NCBI RefSeq assembly: GCF_014898815.1
Contig: NW_026515543.1
Span: forward strand, 1,736,001 to 1,800,000
DNA from: Panonychus citri
Lineage: Eukaryota > Arthropoda > Arachnida > Trombidiformes > Tetranychidae
Reading direction: 5' to 3'
Length of the DNA stretch: 64,000 nucleotides
This document shows positions 1 through 13,634 of this stretch, piece by piece (the first letter of the stretch is position 1; each line of letters opens with the position of its first letter). Made by a program: the position numbers and the translations under genes. A model generated the notes under the pieces. That model had not been told where the DNA came from. It did not search any database and worked only from the letters and a program-made list of their open reading frames with translations.

Positions 1-1020
1 TAGATATTCTCTATAGACAAGTTGTTAATTGTGATGACATTCCAACAAATATTGAGATTCTAGACTTTTCAAGAAATTATCAGGTAAGAATATGATTCCC
101 TATATTGTTTGTGTTGATGTTTTGTTGTTGTTGTTGTTTTCGTTACTATCGTTGGTTAAATTTTGTTGATCTGGTTAATACTAATTGAATTTTTGCTTCT
201 ACTTTATTTACAGGAGGAGAAACTATTGAAATATGATGACCTTAAAGATCAAATAATTTGGGCTCAAGCATATGTAATAGTGTACGATATATGTGATGAA
301 AGGAGTTTCATAAGAGCTCAACATTATGTTAAATTGATTAGTAAAATTCGTGGTTTAACAAGCTTCCAAGCTCCAATTGTGCTTTTAGGAAATAAACGGG
401 ATCTTGAAATTGGCCGTAAGGTTAATCTAGAAGAGGGTCGGAGTATAGCCTACAAATTTGGGACACAATTTTATGAGGTAAGGGAAAAAAACATCTAACC
501 GAAAACCCAAAGTGTGTGTAAATACACAAAGTAAATTGATCAACAAGAATTGAAAAGCTAATTGATTTTAAATTTTTTTTTTCTTCATCATTTTAATCAG
601 GTATCTGCTGCTGAAAATTATGTCGGTGTTACCACGGCTTTCAATGGATTAATCAAAGAGGCGAGGTCATTTTATGAGCACTTCAATGGGTCCACCACAG
701 TAACATACCAGCCTGGTCAGGCAATCAAAAAGTTGAGCTTAAACTCAGTGACCCGAGCCTTTGGTGCAGTTTTTGGGAAAAATAGCCCTGGGGCATCACA
801 GTATTACACAATAATTAGGGATGGACGGGTCAGTTTACCAGGTGAAACACCATCAGCTGATGATAAACACCGAAGGTCAAACAGTATATCACAATCAAAT
901 AATAACAACCATAACAACAACAATAATAGTCAACCGAATATAATCAATTCTTGTAAACAAAAGAAAGAGACAATTCTGGAAACTGCTCATAAACGCAGTC
1001 CACCAATAGCATCATTATAA
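1..1020 (+). CDS. Ras-like small GTPase, RASL11-type (3' part)
   Basis: Three exons fit in one frame: <1-83 (codons from base 3), 214-477 and 601-1020, each intron having GT..AG ends. The N-terminal exon with the P-loop lies left of the window. Visible parts are the end of the switch region, a G4 motif NKRDLE and a G5-like VSAAENY, followed by an Asn-rich tail ending in IASL. There is no C-terminal CAAX cysteine, so no prenylation is expected, as in RERG/RASL11/RASL12 relatives. The spacing WAQAYVIVYD...NKRD...SAAENY and the basic segment IKKLSLNSVTRAF fit the RASL11 branch best. The G3 position reads ILDFSRN, so the usual DxxG glycine is absent and nucleotide handling may be atypical. Its role would be membrane-independent signalling; the partner is unknown. 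It is convergent with the peptidase gene. Confidence 0.85.
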
Positions 1021-1716
1021 TTGTCGACAATTTAACACCGTCACCATCAACAATTAACTCGGAAATCATGATTACCTTTTAACTAATCAACTGATTGTTT
1101 TTATTACTACAATTTTCACCCGATTATCCCGAAACATTGAGATAATCACAATCATCTGTAAATAGGAAATATTTTTTTCCCCAAATCAAGATTGATGTAT
1201 GACATTTAATTGTTACAATTAATCAACGTAATGATTTTTTTTTGTAAAATTCACAATTGTTAAATTCTGTTGATTAAGAAAAAAATGTAATTTTCTCATT
1301 TTCCTATTTCTATTATGATTATTATCATTATTATTAATTGTACAACTTTATTAATTATGTTAAATTGACATTTCTTACAATCTCAAAGTTGATCTCATCT
1401 CTAAATTGTAAAAATAATATATATAAATTGATTAAAATCTAATTTAATACAATCATTAGGAATCAATTGAACAATTTAATCCCCATTAATTGGGAAAAAA
1501 TAAATAATACATTAAATTGTTGAGGAAGAAAATTTTGATTGATTGTTTTATACATAAATCGGTGAACATAATAATAGGAATATGATTGTGCTTTAATTAG
1601 CAATTAACCTGCTAATCAGTGTCTTTTTTAAATTGTCTCTCGCTCTTTGATTTGTCCATGTGAGAGTTTAATTAGATTGTTGATTGTTAATTGTTAATCA
1701 ATTTGCAAATTTAAGT
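1021..1716. other. Convergent 3' intergenic region
   Basis: This is AT-rich DNA between two convergent stop codons (Ras-like at 1020, M13 peptidase at 1717). It probably holds both 3' UTRs. I see no open frame or structured repeat beyond scattered AATTGT words. Confidence 0.6.
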
Positions 1717-4700
1717 TTACCAAACTTTACACTTTTTCTTTGGGTTCATTGGAGATCCAAGTGGACAATTAAATGTCTCGGAAAAATGTTCCATATTAGA
1801 AAGAGGTCCATTAACCCTTTTAAATTGTCAACAATTAAGCCAAAAAAAACACAAAATTAATTAACGATGAAAATGAAGTGTAATTAAAATCAGAATCAAT
1901 TAGTTACCTAAATTTAGCTGGACTATGGACACCGGTAGCGATTCGTAGTTTCATTGATTGTGGCCTTAATTTGGAGCACCAAATCTAAATTGTTTTGTGA
2001 TTGAAAACATTTTCACAATTAGTGATTTTATGATTAATTAACTGATTAATTGTAGGCATACATTTGCAGCTCCAATCCAGAATAATTGTTTCTGATTCAT
2101 TGCGATTCCAGGTAATAAGGGTTCGGGTCCATTGTCTTCAACAAATTTCATATATCCCTTGATTTTCAATTGTAAATGAATAGATTTTGATTAAAACAAT
2201 TAAATTGTTTAATTGTGATAGGAAATTCTTACCGAATAAGCTTGTTTCAGTCCACCATTATCGGCGATATTTTCACCTTGGGTATTGATACCGTTAACTT
2301 TTTCCTTAACTTCATCGACAGTATAGTTACCATATTGTTCAATGATACATTTAACTCGAGAAGCAAAATTTTTCTCAGTCTCTGGTTCCCACCAATTACG
2401 ATTGTTACCATTCTGATCAAATTGTCGACCTGAGAACAATTAAAATTATCACAATAATTAGATGGAGATTAAGAAAGTAAATCAAATGAAAATGACGAAA
2501 ATGATAACGATCATTGCAAGAGAAACAGGAAAAAGAATATGTTTAAATAAGGTAAAAGGAAACAAATTGTATTCCAATTGCAAAGTGACACAAAAATCAA
2601 TCACAAGTTAAATTGACAATGAAAAGGAACAATTTAAAGTGCAATTAAAAGAAATTAGAAATAAATTAGTTAAGCTCAATGTACTTTCTAATCAAGACTC
2701 TGAGATAATGAAACAAAAGCTCATTGGGAATACAATTGAAGCAGAAATAATAATATTCATCAAAGTGAATGTCAAATTGCAAAGTCGAGATTTGTTGATT
2801 TCTGTCACCAAATCAACTGAAATCATTGATTCAATATTTAAATTAACTTCTTATAACTGTACAAATGGATAGCAATTAAAATTATTTGAATATTTGGTAA
2901 ATTGTTTATGAAGCGATTCCAATGTAATTATAATAATCCAATTGTTATACCAGAGGGAAAGTGGGATAACTTCATGTTTGTAGATTAACAGGAATATTGA
3001 TTAGAATTAATCACTTTGACAATTTATTAAATTCTCACCTCGATCATCAAAACCATGGGTTATCTCATGTCCGATAATGTAACCAATTCCACCGTAATTA
3101 AGATAATTAGGCCGTTCTCTATCATAGAATACACCTTGAAGAATCCCGGCTGGAAACTTGATACTGTTCTCGATGAAATTGTTGAAAGCATTTACTGTAG
3201 CCGCTTCTGAGAATCTCTTCCAGCTATCATGAAATAAAATGAACAATTAATAATCAATAGATGATCACAATTAATAGATAATTGTGAAAATTTGAATGAG
3301 AACATGATCTGAATACTTACTCATCTTTAATCAATGGTTCTCGTAACTTTTTCATTCCATAATCTGTCCAGAATTTTCGTAGCTTTTGAACATTAGTGTA
3401 ATATTTATCGTTGGGTGAGATTTGAATCTAAGTTGATTAACAAATTGTTAAACCAAAAACAAAAAATTAGAAAAAGAAACAATTATTACCAAGAGAAATT
3501 AACAATCAAAGGTTATGAGTTAAAATTCCCGAGATCTAGAACTTGTATTGATAATATTTGGGTCTCAAACTCGTAACTAAATTAACTTAATTTAGTCGAT
3601 CAAAATTACTGATAGAAATCAATTAACAATTAATATGAAGAAACCAACAATTAATTCGGTTGATCAAATGATCAACAAGTCATGGAAAACTGTCTTCATC
3701 AACATTTGTATCCATTTAAACTCAGGTAAGATAATCTAATTGTTTAGACTTCGACTAATCAAAAGTGAACGAAGTAATCATTTGCAAAAAAAGAGGCTAA
3801 TTAAGGATTCGAACCCTAATCAACCTCTTTCTATGTAGGCAACTTGTCCTTAGACTGCTTAATTATGTATATTTAATTAGTTCAACACAAGTATATATCC
3901 TTTGCAATTTGTGGATAAATACAGGGAGTCAATTAAACTCGTTCGAATTGGAAAGACAAAAGCTTCTCTATGTAGGAGAAAACCTTCATCATTGATACGA
4001 GCTTAGTAGACACCCTGTAGCTGAGGATACTACAAGGCTCGTCTTTATCAAGCGAGATTAAAAGTTGCAATCAACACATCTCGAGATCAGCTGATCCTGA
4101 GATTAACAAAAAAGTTATTCCACCAATCATATTAACGGATCTTGAGTTGATCATTTCTTAAATCAAATCAAATCTTAATTTTATTAGGAAATTGTGCCCA
4201 ATGTGTTTTTGTATTTTCCCTCTAATTGTTAATTAATTTGAATCATTAAACAAAACAACGGTCACAACAAACATTTTGTCTTTAGAGACTAGCGGGTAAT
4301 TGGAAGGGAATAAAATTAACTAATTGTTTATGGTAAAGATTTGAAATTTAGATTATCATCAATTGATGAAACAATTAAGTTGATATCAGTTGGAGTCAAG
4401 CTTGATCTTGATTGATGAATATGAACCCAAGTGTCTCAAGTTTTGTGAATGAAAAGTAATCAAAAAAATTGGAGGGAAAAGATTAAGAGGGAAAATTGAA
4501 ATTCTATCGAAAATGAGATGAATTAATTGGTTTTCCAATGGAAACAATTAAAGCAAATTAACTTACATTTTGATAGATTGTCATAACCTTAGATTCGTCT
4601 AATAGTTCTGGCGGATAACCGATTTGAACGATCATCTCTTGAGCCTTTTGAATGGCCTTTGATCTTGTTGCTTCGTCCATCCAATCAATTTGATTAAGAG

Positions 4701-7700
4701 AATCGATAAATTGTCCTCGAATATAATTAACCATGGTTGCTGCTTGTTGACGGCTTTTCTCGTCAAAATTTCGTGACACATAAAGCGCTGATAAGGGTGT
4801 ACCAAAAGAGGAATACAAACGTTTCATACAAGTGTCCCAACGAGGTTTCTCCGTCTTTCGGCCTGAAATAACGCGACCATAACTTTCGGATATTTTTCTC
4901 AACGGTTCTTCCGCTGAGGGTAAGGCCGAAAAGACCGCTCTCCAAATCATATAATTAGCAAGTATTCTGATGAATTAATTAGAAAAGAGAACCAAAAAAC
5001 AATTAACCAATACAATTAAAAAAGTTTCGATTAATTTAATTTACCTTTTATCCGTTTTGGAAATAAGATCATCAACTGATCGTAAAAATCGAGGAACCTT
5101 AACATTTACCTCTTCAAAATCGGAGATATTATCAATCATCATATTCCTCACAATTAAGGGCCAATCAATCTGTTTAAATTGTTTAAAGAAAATTGATTTA
5201 AACACAAAATTATAACAATTGGAAATTCTAATTGTCAACTTACATTGGAACCGATTCGTTTAAGTTCAATCAATGGGATTTTATGATACAGTTTGGTGAA
5301 ATTACGTCTCTCCTCACTTGGCAGGGAAAACTATTCACAAGGAACAATTAAGATAATTAGTCAATTGTCTTCTCATTAACCTGATTGTTTACCTTTGCTA
5401 ATTGTGTCTCGAAATCAATTATTTCACTTGCTCCTTTTTCAATTGCTTCCTTTGAATTCTGACCAATATATGAAGCCGAATCAACAATCGCCTTATAATA
5501 AGCCTTAACGGTTGAATCATTCATACCTTTCAAAAGGTATTTCCTATCAGGTACACCAAGATAAGCTTGATCAACCTAATTGTCAACAATTAGATTTAAT
5601 TGTCAACCGAAAAGATGAAAAAAGAGACCAGAATTAGATTTGTATTATTACATTCATTCAGATCTAATGGTCAACCCTTTTAATTTGGAATGGTCAATGA
5701 TTAGTAGTAATTAATTTCTATGATTGTGATTGTCTGATTGTCTTTTCTTTTCTTATTAATTTAATTGGTCAATTTAACTTTTTTGATTGTTCTGATTTGG
5801 TTACTCTGATTGAAACAATTTGTATTTTTATTTACTTGTTGTCAAGGTTAATCAAAATTGTCTCATCTCAAGTTCAATGATTTAATAACTGACCTTGATT
5901 AAAATTGCGATCTTAATTGTTATCTGATTAACAATTTACTAAATTTAAACCATCAACCTTGATAATTAACTAATCATCAGCTTTCATCAATGATTAAAGT
6001 TAACATGAAATATTTAACCACAACAACAATCAAAACAAAATGTTTACATCAATAAATTGATGAGTAACAATAAAATTAATCAATTAGTTATTACTATCAA
6101 CAATTAACTCATCATTTCATCAATCAATTGACACCAATCAAATTGAATTAAATTGTTTCAAGGCTTCACAATTAACCAAGAGAAAAGTTTTGTCCAAATT
6201 TAAAAATTACGTTAAAAATAAATTCAATTGTCTCTCTTATTGTTAACCATTGATTTCCAATTAAATTGTCAGCTTTTTTTTCACCATAACAATTTGACAA
6301 TTGTGAGTATGATGAAAGTTAATTGTTACAATTTACCTCAATTAAGTGTCTACTATTATCTTTAACATCAGGAGCCACATAAATGGATAGGAAAATATTG
6401 TGATCATAACCTTTGGATCTCATTTTTTTCAGAGTTTCAATCCAGTCCCAATCAGCTGATTTCCAGGTTGGACCTTCAATCAGTGGCCACCCGCCGAGGT
6501 CAACAATGTCCTTAATTAACTCACCTTTTGATTGTTCATTAATTTCACCTGAAAAAAGGGTTAATCATTTCAATAGATGATGAAAACAATCAGCAAATTT
6601 TCTCGAACCACAAATAATACGAAAGTTACAAAGTTTTAATGGTTCACGAAAACAGAATTAAACTCGAACAATTTTTCGAAAAATTAAGTTAATTGTTAAT
6701 TTAGAATTTTAAATGTCAAGGACTAATTAGATTTAAATTGTTCTAATAAATTGAAAAGAAAACAATATTTCAATTGTAACAATTAAATATCACAATAATA
6801 ATCAATAAATTGTTAACACTTGAGGAATAAGTGATTTAGAAATTGAAATTTAGATTTGATTGTTATTGAGAAATTAACTTACAATTAATATTAAATTATC
6901 GTATTTGAAAATATTGTTGATTATCAATTGTGGATTAGTTAATTGTTTGAGATAATCAAGAGAGGAAAACAATTGCAATTGAGTGATAACAATTTAAAGT
7001 CTCTTGGTAAGTCCAGACATTGGATTTCAATCAACGGATCAAGTTAATTGTTTGATCAATTGAAAGAAAATCTAATTGATTAGCTAATGATTACAATTAT
7101 AGTTAGTTAATTGTTGAGAAAATTAAATTACTTACTTATGTTCATACATTGTTTGTAAATTGTTCTCATCATTTGGAAATAAATTGCTTCATCATCTTGA
7201 TTAACTTGATTACTTTCAACCAGCTCTGTAATTAAAAGAAAGTGTCACAATTAGTTAAACAATTAGATTTTGGGTAAAATTAAATGTTTCATTTTTTATT
7301 ACACATTTAAACAATTAGCAAATTTAGTTTGCTAATCAATTGATAATGATTTTAGTTTAACTTACGATTCTTAATTTAGTTTCATACCAGACACTTAATT
7401 GTCAACAATTTAAAAGATTTAAACAATCAAAACTAACCTTGAACTCTATGTTACTTTTAGTTAATTGATTAAAATTATGATTTGATTTGATTGTTGTATT
7501 CAAATATATTCAATGTATACATAGTTAATTGACCTAAATTGATCAACTGATTACAATTAACTTTCAGTAGTTTAAATTGTTTGGTAATTTGTTGAAAAGT
7601 TTTTCATTTTTGTTTCGTTTGTCCAAATCTTATTGATCTTTATGATCTCGTTGATTGATTATTAGTTTTGATTTAATTGTGATTTGTAGTGACAACAATT

Positions 7701-9550
7701 AGACAATTATTATACATTATTAAGTATGACAATAATTTGTACATTTAATTGCTGAGAATTGGTAATCAAATTAATGATAAACAAATGACCTTTGTTGAGG
7801 TTTGATATATAATTTATTGGTCAAGTTCAAGAGCATCTTATTAATGATTACAATTAACTTGATAACAATTAAATTGTAGACATTTTAAATCGTGATGAAT
7901 GTCAATTTGTATTAATATTTAACAATTAACAGTTAATTATAAAGTTAAATCAAGAATTAATTTCTCAATTGTTTATTCAATCTGCAAGCAAAATTAATGG
8001 TAAAACTTTTTACTTTTCAACGAGATTTTGTTTCATCAACAATTAGTTAATTGTTAAATCATCATACTCATCTCAACAATCACAACCTTAATTGACCTTT
8101 ACCTGTATTATCACAATCAAATTGAGTGATTAGCAACATTTATCAATTAATTGTCCAAATGAGCAACAATTAAGATTCACAAATCTTGAATATAAGGAAA
8201 ACAAAAATTAACACTCATGTTAATTGTTATTGATTAAAAAAAAGTAACTAATTAAAAGCCAAATTGACAAAAAATGCTGATTAATTGTTAACTGATTGTT
8301 TCCCTGTAAATGAAATCCAATAACAAGGAAAAAGCAATCAAAACAATTAACTAATTACAAACTGACCAAGTTGATTAATCAGAGAGATGAATGAAAATTT
8401 TTTTTTTCCCAATTTCTAAATTCACAATTATAATTAAGCCGATTAAATCAAATTAATTCTAGTAAAAAAAAAGACACAAACAATTAGATTAATTGTTGGA
8501 TAAAACAATCAACTAGAATAAAATTAGTTCTCTGTGAGTTAATTGTTCACCAATTGTGATCGTAATTAATTGTGTCAGTAATTTAATCAAGTTTGGACAA
8601 AAATAGTTGACGAAAAATTGATTTTTTCATATCATATACTTTTTCTTGCCTCAGATTATTGATTGTTGTTGACAATTTTTATACTTTCAGCTTAATTTAA
8701 TTGTTTGATTGTTATTAATAATGTTACTGTTCTTGACTGATTAACAGACTAAATCTTAATTTCAACCGTAAGAATTAAATTAACTACAGTTGGTTGAGCC
8801 TTTAAATTTAATCTACTTGCAACTCTAACCATAAACAAACAAGAACCTTGAATCTTATGTCCAGTCAACCAATTTTAATCTCAATTGTTTTGTTCATTTA
8901 ACTGGATTGATAATTAATTTTCATTGAGAGATATTAATTAATTAAGATAAATTCTCATAAATTACCTCTTAATTTTCTGTTTAAATCATCTCTAATTGCT
9001 CCAAATTGCGTTATTCCAGTTTGATCTTCGGAAATAAATTTCTTCTTAATCCAACCTCCACAAGCGTAATCATAGAAATCATCACAAGGAGAAACACTTG
9101 AATCAATATTATCCAATATTCGAGCAGCTAAATTGTAACAATTAAGACAAATAATTTCCAGGAAAATGATATTAATCAATGGACGATAATCAAGAGGCAA
9201 TGAAACAAATGATGATGATGATACATAAAAATATCAATATACATCATGTACATGATGGGAATATTAATATTAACAAGAGGCGATTAAGTTGATTGTGATG
9301 ATTAGATTATGATATGGACAAGAATTAAGTTAATTGTTGTTATTATTATTAGGGATTGTTACTTACCTGCTTTTACACAGCCTGGGGTTAAACAAATTTG
9401 TTGACTGTCAGTGTTAGATGCTGATGTTAATAACTTTAATTCATCTCCATCCTTGGCGAGAATTAAAATTGTCAAGGTAATTATCCCGGAAAAGATGAGG
9501 ATGGTTAAACCAATTAGTAATAAAATTAACCTTCTTTCAAGTCGATTCAT
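1717..9550 (-). CDS. M13 (neprilysin/ECE-type) zinc metallopeptidase
   Basis: Fourteen coding exons join in frame to 734 aa, the usual M13 length: 9550-9367, 9127-8966, 7225-7136, 6548-6337, 5575-5393, 5330-5244, 5169-5045, 4966-4567, 3427-3321, 3223-3039, 2429-2233, 2157-2062, 1984-1908 and 1816-1717. It is a type II membrane ectoenzyme with a short cytoplasmic start (MNRLERR), a hydrophobic anchor at about residues 8-32 and then the extracellular domain (CDDFYDYACGGW). The zinc site is HEITH at 569-573, with the third ligand E631 in ENIAD; FPAGILQ precedes it. The C-terminus is the family's CxVW (CKVW). The substrate-binding NAFY/NAYY motif reads NAFN (528-531); N and A are kept. Such enzymes cleave small extracellular peptides. 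The start is the first Met before the anchor. Introns 2 and 3 (7226-8965 and 6549-7135) and that at 5576-6336 show no further exons. Confidence 0.95.
3780..3900 (-). repeat. tRNA-like / pol III-type segment (possible SINE head)
   Basis: On the minus strand, inside the M13 intron between 3428 and 4566, a good B box (GGGTTCGAATCC, 3816-3805) sits in a T-arm-like hairpin: TAGGG, loop TTCGAAT, CCTTA. Upstream, GCAGTCTAAGG (3858-3848) resembles the A-box/D-arm of Leu-type tRNAs. A run of seven T follows at 3792-3786, as in pol III terminators. I could not fold a full cloverleaf: the acceptor 5' strand and a clean anticodon stem are missing, so it is not called a tRNA. The neighbouring 3900-4090 is unusually G+C-rich for the intron and repeats the word CTATGTAGG, suggesting a decayed SINE-like insertion. 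Confidence 0.35.
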
Positions 9551-12500
9551 GATTAGTTAATTAGCACAACAATTAATAACAATTCAATGGCCAATAAAAG
9601 TTGTCACCATGTAAATTTTGACTCTTATTCAATTTACTTTGAGTATTATTATTATTAAGGTTGTCGCTGTTATTTGATTACAATTAAAACCGTTATTATT
9701 GGAATTGTTTCGCTTATTCAACAATTAAAATTAACAATTTTAGGATAAATTCACAATTTATTGATTGGTAATTTGATGAAATTCAAGTTGATGATGAAGT
9801 TAGAACAAAGTTAGAACACTTTTTTATCGAGTTGATTGGAGACACAGAAAAACAAATAGAAAACTGGAAATTCAATGTTACCATGAAGTTGCTCAGAATC
9901 AATGAAAACTTTTCATCTAATCAACTCAGAGATGAAAAAAAATGCGATAAATTTGATGATTGATTAAGTGTTAAACTTGACAATCAATATTAACTCACTT
10001 TAAATCAGTTAGTTAATTGCTGATTCCTTTGATAGTTTTAATTGTAGATCACAAATTGAACGTGTTAACCAAAATTTGATTGCAATCACTTTTTTTCCTA
10101 CAACAAACTAATTGTTGATTCTTGTGATAAGATTTGATTTTTTTAATGATATAATGATGATGATGAAGATGATGATGACAATTAACAAATTGCCAACAGT
10201 ATGAATAGTTTACAATCAATAAGAAACAAGGATATTTGAACAATTTAGAAACATAGAAAATGATTAAAATAGATTATATTTATTTTTTCGTCAATTCTCA
10301 ATTCGCAAACTAATTGTAACAATTAAAAGTTACAATTGATTTGGGAAAAAAAAGATACGTTGATCAGTTGATTGTAAAATGTTTAATGTTTAATTTTATT
10401 TTTGTAGTTTCATTGTTAAATTTAAATATAAACACACAATTAGATTACAATTTGTCCAATGATTATGAGAAGAAATGAAAAAAAAAACTAACAACAATTA
10501 ACGTTTATTATTTGATTAGTGGACCGTTTTGGTTAACGGTGAAAGTGAAATGAGTGTTAATTGTAAAATGATTTAGTTAATAGTTGTGAGTGAGTGAGTT
10601 GGAAAAAGAGAGTGAGTTGATTGTGTTGATTGTACCAACAGTTGAACACCTCGAACTCACGAGTGGATTTTCAATGTCGCACTAATAATGATTAACGAAA
10701 AACTTTTTTTCTGTTCATCATTCTGGTAACAACTTGTATCGTAACTTTAACCAACCTCAGGCAACGTATTTACAATTTAATCATGTTAATCAAGTTGATT
10801 ACTTTTCCATTATCTTATTAATACTTTGATTATTTTACTCATCTTTTTCTTTTAACAATTAAAACAATTTTAATTGTCACCATTGTTAAAGTTATAAATC
10901 CTTTTTGTGTTGATTATCATTTGGATGAACTTGATCCTTAATTGTTGTTGTTGTTGCTGATTGCTAATTGTTGATGATGATGATGACACTGTATTAATGA
11001 GAGTAATTAAACAGTTATTTGGTATTATAATGGTGATTATGTTGTATTATTTATGTTAATTGTTGATTGTTGTTTTGGTCAAAAATGTGATGAGGAAATG
11101 ATTATTATTATAATCATCATTGGAATCCAAAGTAATTTTTTGATTTATGGTTTAAATGGTTAATCATATTGTATTAATTGTGACATTTACTGATTATTTA
11201 TGTATTGAAGATGGAAAATGAGTTGATTACAATTTACAATCAGCTAAATTGTTAGTGAAGGAAGTTAATTTGTCATTCTGCAATCAAAATGATTGTACTA
11301 ATCAACTGGAACGTCTTTAAATTGTTAACTTTGATTTTCTATTTGTTTTCATTTTGATTGTTGAAAATAATAACATAATAATCATTAGAATTGGATAATG
11401 ATTAGTTAATTGGTGATTATCGCATTTCTTGGTTTAGATAGATTGTTGATCCATTGATTACTTTGCAGGTTTGCTAATTGTTTGCGTTGTTGTTTCAATT
11501 TTATTTTGCTCCCTTTTTAAATTGCCAATCATTGGATTAATTTGATATTCCTGTTATCGGGATTGTAATAGTATACATTTCATCAGGTTGATTAGGAAGG
11601 TTTAACGATCATAATCGTTTACGAATCATCTTTAACGATTAAAAGTTACTTGACTTTTATAATGATTCGTATGATGATGAAGATAATGATGTTAATCATA
11701 ATTAAAGTGAAAGAAAATGATAATACACTAAATTAATCCAATTTCTTCTCATGAGACACCATCAAGTTCAAATTGAATAACATGAATGGAAAACACGCTC
11801 GCTTGATTTTCGTTTCCATTTTATTCCAACAGCTCCTTAAATTGTTCCCTTTAATTTTGTTCCTTATCTTCAGATGGAAAGCTAATATTTTAATTAGCTG
11901 TTAATTGTTGTTGTCCAATCATCAATCAATCATTTTCCAATGATAAACCAAAAGTTCAAGTGGCAACAAGAGTCAGGATCGGTTTTGTTTGTTTGTTTGT
12001 TTGTCCATCTCTCTTTCCCATTGGCCAGGTAGTAAATAAACAGCACAATTTAATTAATCGATTTCCATTAATGAATTAAATTGCTTCCAATCAACCAATC
12101 ATCTTGTAAAGATGGAAAAATCTCTAATCATATGATAAATTTGATATTCTGTAAAAGCAAAAATCCAACGGCAAAGAAACAAAGAAACCTTATCCATCAA
12201 TCTAACGAAAACATTAAATTGTCAATCATTTGGAAGAGTAGAAATTAACAAACAGTTAATGTTAACAATTAACAGCAACACTAGTGAACCCTGGTAATCA
12301 CAATTAGAGTAATAATAATCATGAAACCATTTCAATTAACGATTGTTAAATAAAAACAATCTAACAACAACAACCAATACAAATTGACAGGAACAAAAAT
12401 GTTTTACAATCAAGTCAAGATTTTATCTAATCTAAACCATAGTGAATTTGTGTCCATAGAAATAATTAAATTCATCAAAAAACATCTTTAAAGTAAAAAG

Positions 12501-13634
12501 AAAAAGCAAAAGAAAATTTAAATCACAAAAGTAAATCAACTAATCAACTTAAATTAATTAACGAAAAAAAGTGTAAACAAAAATTAGAGAAAAGAAAAAC
12601 CAAAAGTCTATTCTCACAGCAGATTCTCGATGAATAGCCAGAAAAAAAACCAGAAAAACGGTAAAGATAATCAAAAATTTTCTTCTCTCTTTTTAATCTC
12701 ATTGATTAAATTGTTATCAAATGGTTTAAATTGTTATTGTGATACGAACAATTAGCTAGTGATTTAGTTAATTTATTAATACCATAAATTAGAACGTAAA
12801 ATCTTTAAAACTGTGAGATTGTGATCCAATTGTTTACATAGAATAAGAAAAGAAAAAATTTCCAACATTTTCATGTAATTAAATTGGATTATCAACTGAT
12901 TTAATTTGGGTTCTCTTTTCCAACAATTCTAATCTCTTTAAATCCTTTACATTTATAATTAATTGTAATTTTCGGTGTTACAAATTAACGACAATATCTG
13001 AACATATTGTCCTCCCCTTTTGTTTTGTTTCTTCTCTTCTCTATCTTTTAAAATTCTCTTTTTTCTTTCTCTCTATTTTCTGTTCTATTCTAATCTCTGA
13101 GTCCTAGTCTATTTTGTTTATTCTCTTGTTATTGTTTTTTTTCTCAACTGTACTTTTCTCTTGTTATCATTGTGAAATAATCCAGAGAATTGTGGTGATA
13201 AAAGTAAAGGTAAGGTGTTTCATATTCTATTCTATTCTATTCTGATGCTTCATCATCATCTTTCATTATCAAAGTCTCATTTTTTTCCATCTTATGGATT
13301 AGCTTATGTTTCTTTCTTTCTGTCTATTTCTTTTCTCCTTTATCTTTTTCTTTTCTTCATCATTTTGCTTATGTTTACTTTTAATTCTGATAGTGTGTTA
13401 CCCTTTTTCTATTGAAAACGATCCTAATATTCAATCTTCCATGCAATCTCATTCTACTTTCGCATCTAACCTTCTATTTTACCTAATTTTGAGGTCTCTT
13501 TAATTCATCAAATCTCATCATCATCATCATCTTCTTCTACTTGTACATCTCATACATTTTGTAGCTTCTTTTCTTTGTTGTTGATTTTTTTTCTCTCTCT
13601 CTCTCTCTCTTTTGTTGCTGTTACATTAGGTACA
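9551..13634. other. Noncoding region between divergent genes
   Basis: About 4 kb between the start of the M13 peptidase (-) and the GAK-like start codon (+). It is AT-rich with dispersed AATTGT/ACAATT words and a few TGATGA and pyrimidine runs. A probable 5' UTR intron of the GAK-like gene lies at 13211-13629 (donor AAAG|GTAAGG, acceptor ACATTAG). No open frame here has coding character; regulatory sequence and two promoters are expected but I cannot place them. Confidence 0.5.

Noticed and set aside
2639..2872. Plus-strand ORF of 77 codons inside an M13 intron
   Set aside because: No coding composition, no splice partners, starts at a non-ATG; lies in the intron of a well-defined gene on the other strand.
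3780..3870. A genuine tRNA gene
   Set aside because: T-arm and B box are good but the acceptor and anticodon stems do not form, so only a tRNA-like segment is reported.
10049..10243. Minus-strand ORF of 64 codons
   Set aside because: Runs through a CATCATCAT repeat that encodes a His tract; no other support.
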